From an uncultured Oscillibacter sp. (GTDB lineage: Bacteria > Bacillota > Clostridia > Oscillospirales > Oscillospiraceae): a stretch of 8,028 nucleotides of DNA. The DNA lies in the NCBI GenBank assembly GCA_910585165.1, contig CAJUBX010000087.1:1-8028 (forward strand), in the 5' to 3' direction. The notes beneath the pieces were generated by a model. That model saw only the letters and a program-made list of their open reading frames with translations. It was not told where the DNA came from and did not search any database. The position numbers and the translations under genes are program-made. Shown one piece after another: positions 5,920 through 8,028 of this stretch. Numbering within the stretch: position 1 is the first letter of the stretch; each line of letters starts with the position of its first letter.

Positions 5920-6573
5920 TTACGCCAGCAGGCCCGGTATGGCCTCCGCCAGCATAGCCGCCAGCTGGGCGTGGCCCTTCCGGGTCAGGTGCATCCCGTC
6001 CACGGCGTTGAACTCGCAGTCCCTGGCGTCCAGGTAGTGGGCCCCCACCAGCCTGGCGGTCTTTTCATAGTAAGCGGGCAGTTCACGGGACTTCTCCAGG
6101 CAGCCTTTCCCCATGGGCTGGCCGCACTCCGCCCTCTCCATCTCCGGGCGGATGGGCGGCGGGCAGACAATCAGGATGTTCGGCCTGTGATCCCCCCAGC
6201 AGTCCACGCTTTGGGCCTTTCGGACCAGGCGCTCCATGCCGATGGCGATGCAGGACGCGTTCGCTCCCAGGCGTTCTTTCACGTCGTTGGTGCCCAGCAT
6301 GATCACCAGCAGATCGATTGTCTCGTGGCTCTTCAAAAGCGAATAGAGAACGGTAAGGGCGTCCATAGTCTCGTGCAGGGGATCCGGGAACACGGTGGTC
6401 CGGCCGCTGAGCCCCTCCTCCATCACCAGAACCTCCGGCCCCAGCGCCTTTTGGAGAAGGCAGGTCCAGCGCTCCTCCTCGTTGAAGCGGATTCCGCCGT
6501 CGGCGCAGTCGGCGGGGTCGGCACAGTAGCCGTGGGTATTGGAATCGCCCAGGCAGAGAATGTGTTTTTTCAT
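5920..6573 (-). CDS. SGNH/GDSL-family hydrolase (arylesterase-like acyl esterase)
   Basis: A 217-aa cytoplasmic esterase with all four SGNH blocks: GDSNTHGY (9-16, nucleophile S11), EEGLSGRTTVF (52-62, oxyanion G57), MLGTND (92-97, N96) and VDGMHLT (191-197, D192 and H195 completing the triad). The EEGLSGRTT and GTND forms place it near the oligomeric arylesterase/acyltransferase branch that includes mycobacterial MsAct and some carbohydrate acetylesterases. No signal peptide is present, so the substrate should be intracellular. AAAGGGAG (6581-6588) precedes the ATG. It is the first gene of the minus-strand pair and is divergent from the sugar-binding lipoprotein. De-O-acetylation of an imported sugar is a plausible role, inferred from position only. 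Confidence 0.9.
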   Translation of the reverse strand: MKKHILCLGDSNTHGYCADPADCADGGIRFNEEERWTCLLQKALGPEVLVMEEGLSGRTTVFPDPLHETMDALTVLYSLLKSHETIDLLVIMLGTNDVKERLGANASCIAIGMERLVRKAQSVDCWGDHRPNILIVCPPPIRPEMERAECGQPMGKGCLEKSRELPAYYEKTARLVGAHYLDARDCEFNAVDGMHLTRKGHAQLAAMLAEAIPGLLA

Positions 6574-6623
6574 CGCTCGTCTCCCTTTCTGTCCATGACC
6601 GCTTGGTCCGAAATTTACCCTGT

Positions 6624-6658
6624 ATGATATACGTTAGCAGTTTTTTCCGGTTTGTCAA
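6624..6658 (-). promoter_or_regulatory. Probable promoter of the SGNH hydrolase-DUF4261 unit
   Basis: Read on the minus strand, a perfect TTGACA occupies 6658-6653. The -10 is less clear: an extended TGC-TAACGT (6639-6631) gives 16-bp spacing but a poor hexamer, while TATATC or TATCAT (within 6631-6624) are better hexamers at 21-23 bp. Transcription would begin around 6615-6625, leaving a short leader to the ATG at 6573. Confidence 0.5.
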
Positions 6659-6678
6659 GACATACGGCAAAGTTCTTT

Positions 6679-6715
6679 TTTCGATTTTTGAGGGTAAATT
6701 CACTAAAAATCGAAA
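6679..6715. promoter_or_regulatory. 11-bp inverted repeat in the divergent control region, candidate operator
   Basis: TTTCGATTTTT (6679-6689) and AAAAATCGAAA (6705-6715) form a perfect inverted repeat with a 15-base spacer. It lies between the two divergent promoters and is probably transcribed by neither, so it is better read as a protein-binding site than as an RNA hairpin. Confidence 0.55.
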
Positions 6716-6742
6716 TTATTTTTGAAGGATTCCCTAAATATC

Positions 6743-6770
6743 GGAATTTCGCGAAAATCCTTTCGATTTT
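6743..6770. promoter_or_regulatory. Palindrome and third TTTCGATTTT copy next to the lipoprotein promoter -35
   Basis: An 18-bp imperfect palindrome spans 6743-6760 (16 of 18 positions symmetric) with a perfect core TTTCGCGAAA at 6747-6756. TTTCGATTTT follows directly at 6761-6770, a direct copy of the arm at 6679, and ends two bases before the -35. The arrangement suits a repressor or activator of the sugar-binding protein gene. Confidence 0.55.
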
Positions 6771-6772
6771 AA

Positions 6773-6801
6773 TTGACAAAAGGAGGAAGCCCTTGTATAA
6801 T
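6773..6801 (+). promoter_or_regulatory. Consensus sigma-A promoter of the solute-binding lipoprotein (TTGACA, 17 bp, TATAAT)
   Basis: Both hexamers match the consensus exactly: TTGACA 6773-6778 and TATAAT 6796-6801, 17 bp apart. The start site would be near 6808, giving a leader of about 55 nt. Such a strong promoter usually needs tight repression, consistent with the adjoining palindromes. Confidence 0.93.
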
Positions 6802-6812
6802 TTTTACAGCAA

Positions 6813-6837
6813 GCCGGAGTTTGCCGGTTCATTTTTT
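6813..6837 (+). other. Weak leader hairpin followed by T6 in the lipoprotein 5' UTR
   Basis: CCGG (6814-6817) can pair with CCGG (6824-6827) around a six-base loop, extended by a G-U and an A-U pair, and TTTTTT follows at 6832-6837. It looks like a small attenuator-type terminator, but the stem is short and may be incidental. Confidence 0.25.
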
Positions 6838-6863
6838 GTAAGGATTAAAAAGGAGGACCCGCG

Positions 6864-8028
6864 ATGAAGAAGCTGCTTGCATTGGTATTGGCCATGACTA
6901 TGGTCATGGCCCTTGCCGCCTGCGGAGGCGGCAAAGCTCCCGATAGCCCTGCCCAGGACGCGCCCCAGCAGTCTGACGCCCAGACTCCCGAGGCTCCCTC
7001 CGAGCCTGCCGGCGGCGGCGAAATCACCCTTTGGACCTACCCCATCGGCGACTGGGGCAAGGAGGAGAAGGTTAAGGCCATTACCGACGCCTTCACCGCC
7101 GACACCGGGATCTCCGTGAAGGTGGAGTACTTAGCTTACGCCGACGGCGACGACAAGGTCAACTCCGCCATCACCGCCAAGAGCGCCCCCGACCTCATCA
7201 TGGAGGGCCCCGAGCGCCTCGTGACCAACTGGGGCGACAAGGGCTATCTGGTGGACCTGAGCGACATGTTCGACGACACGGACAAGAGTGAGATCAACGC
7301 CGCCGCCATGGCCGCCTGCACCCACTCCAACGGCGAGGTCTACGAGTATCCCCTGGTCGTCACCGCCCACTGCATGGCGGTGAACCTGGACGCCTTTAAG
7401 GAAGCCGGAGCCGACCAGTATCTGGACCTGGCCACCCGCACCTGGACCACTGCGGACTTCATCAAGGCCGTGGACGCCCTGTACGCGCACTTCAACGCTC
7501 CTGTCGGCGCCGTGTTCTGCAAGGGCCAGGGCGGCGACCAGGGCACCCGCGCCCTCGTCAACAACATGTACGGCGGCACCTTCACCACCGCCGCCCACGA
7601 TCAGTACACCTGGGACGATCCCCTGAACGTCAAGGCCCTGGAGCAGCTCAAGAGCATGCCCGGCATCGCCTTCGACGCCTCCCTGGAAGGCGGCGACGAG
7701 ATCAAGGTCTTCTACCAGGGCATCCTGAAGATGGCTTTCTGCTGGAACATCGCTCAGCAGCTCAACCCCAACCAGGCCGACACCGGCGCCGGCCTCACCG
7801 CCGGCGGCGAAGAGATCGCCTTCATGGCCTTCCCCACCGAGAGCGGCGCTCCCCAGCTCTGCGGCGGTATCTGGGGCTTCGGCATCTTTGACAACGGCGA
7901 CGAGGCCAAGATCAACGACGCCAAGACCTTCATCAAGTGGATGTGCGACTCCGAGCACACCGTGGACGCGGTGAAGACCGCCAACTACTTCGCCGCCCGC
8001 TCCGCCGCCGAGGGCACCGACCTCTCCG
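6864..8028 (+). CDS. Family 1 extracellular solute-binding lipoprotein of a sugar ABC importer (3' end outside window)
   Basis: The frame runs open from ATG 6864 to the window edge, 388 codons without a stop; the family is usually 400-450 aa, so most of it is present. Residues 1-19 are a lipoprotein signal peptide (MKKLLALVLAM...) ending in the lipobox L-A-A-C with C20 as the lipidated cysteine. A Pro/Ala/Gln/Glu linker follows (about 21-52). The mature fold starts at EITLWTYPIGDWG and shows the family 1 pattern: an early Trp, TDAFTADTGISVKVEY, and a SAPDLIMEG segment resembling the common 'aPDv' motif, then the hinge-region pattern YEYPLVVTAHCMAVNLDAF. It would sit outside the membrane and deliver a sugar or oligosaccharide to MalF/MalG-type permeases, expected just downstream. 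AGGAGG at 6851-6856 fixes the start. The ligand cannot be read from the sequence; amino sugar or short glycan is suggested by the nearby operon. Confidence 0.93.
   Translation, partial: MKKLLALVLAMTMVMALAACGGGKAPDSPAQDAPQQSDAQTPEAPSEPAGGGEITLWTYPIGDWGKEEKVKAITDAFTADTGISVKVEYLAYADGDDKVNSAITAKSAPDLIMEGPERLVTNWGDKGYLVDLSDMFDDTDKSEINAAAMAACTHSNGEVYEYPLVVTAHCMAVNLDAFKEAGADQYLDLATRTWTTADFIKAVDALYAHFNAPVGAVFCKGQGGDQGTRALVNNMYGGTFTTAAHDQYTWDDPLNVKALEQLKSMPGIAFDASLEGGDEIKVFYQGILKMAFCWNIAQQLNPNQADTGAGLTAGGEEIAFMAFPTESGAPQLCGGIWGFGIFDNGDEAKINDAKTFIKWMCDSEHTVDAVKTANYFAARSAAEGTDLS

Noticed and set aside
5665..6627. A 320-codon plus-strand open frame
   Set aside because: It overlaps the DUF4261 and SGNH hydrolase genes, both of which carry clear family motifs; the plus-strand product has none and reads through the esterase promoter region.
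6652..6867. A 71-codon plus-strand frame through the AT-rich control region
   Set aside because: It starts upstream of the consensus promoter that would have to transcribe it, runs through the -35 and -10, lacks a ribosome binding site and overlaps the start of the lipoprotein gene.
7131..7958. A 275-codon minus-strand open frame
   Set aside because: It is antisense to the solute-binding lipoprotein and has the same Val/Gly/His-biased shadow composition.

Overview
The window looks like chromosome of a GC-rich, low-motility-type gut Clostridia member, most likely Oscillospiraceae (Flavonifractor/Oscillibacter/Lawsonibacter-like). The grounds are strongly GC-ending codons, AGGAGG-type ribosome binding sites, sigma-A promoters in sharply AT-rich islands, a lipoprotein solute-binding protein with a Gly/Pro/Ala-rich linker, a YesL-type membrane protein, and GC-rich intergenic hairpins. 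The lineage is an inference from style, not from a marker gene.

Layout. (1) 1-458: a 5'-truncated remnant of a phage-type CHAP-domain cell-wall lysin. (2) 459-698: an AT-rich control region with a strong extended -10 promoter, whose -35 lies inside a perfect 14-bp palindrome. (3) 699-4838, plus strand: a tight four-gene operon encoding a ROK-family sugar kinase with an unusual N-terminal extension, an N-acylglucosamine 2-epimerase (AGE/renin-binding protein) family enzyme, an RpiR-type regulator with a SIS sugar-phosphate domain, and a YesL/DUF624 membrane protein. (4) 4839-5091: a convergent intergenic region made almost entirely of five hairpins, the outer two nearly identical. (5) 5092-6573, minus strand: a two-gene unit encoding an SGNH/GDSL esterase and a DUF4261 protein. 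(6) 6574-6863: a divergent control region with a consensus promoter and several palindromes. (7) 6864 to the end, plus strand: a family 1 extracellular sugar-binding lipoprotein, cut off by the window edge and very probably the first gene of an ABC importer operon.

How the genes may work together (inference): the lipoprotein and its unseen permeases import a sugar or short glycan. The SGNH enzyme could remove O-acyl groups. The epimerase interconverts the C2 epimers of an amino sugar such as ManNAc/GlcNAc, or a related sugar. The ROK kinase phosphorylates the product, and the RpiR protein senses the sugar phosphate and controls the operon. No aldolase/lyase, deacetylase, deaminase or glycosidase is visible, so the substrate cannot be fixed from this window. 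The genes themselves belong to known families. The least explained parts are the hairpin array, the zinc-site-less, N-terminally extended ROK kinase, and the two palindrome-rich promoter regions, which use different motifs.
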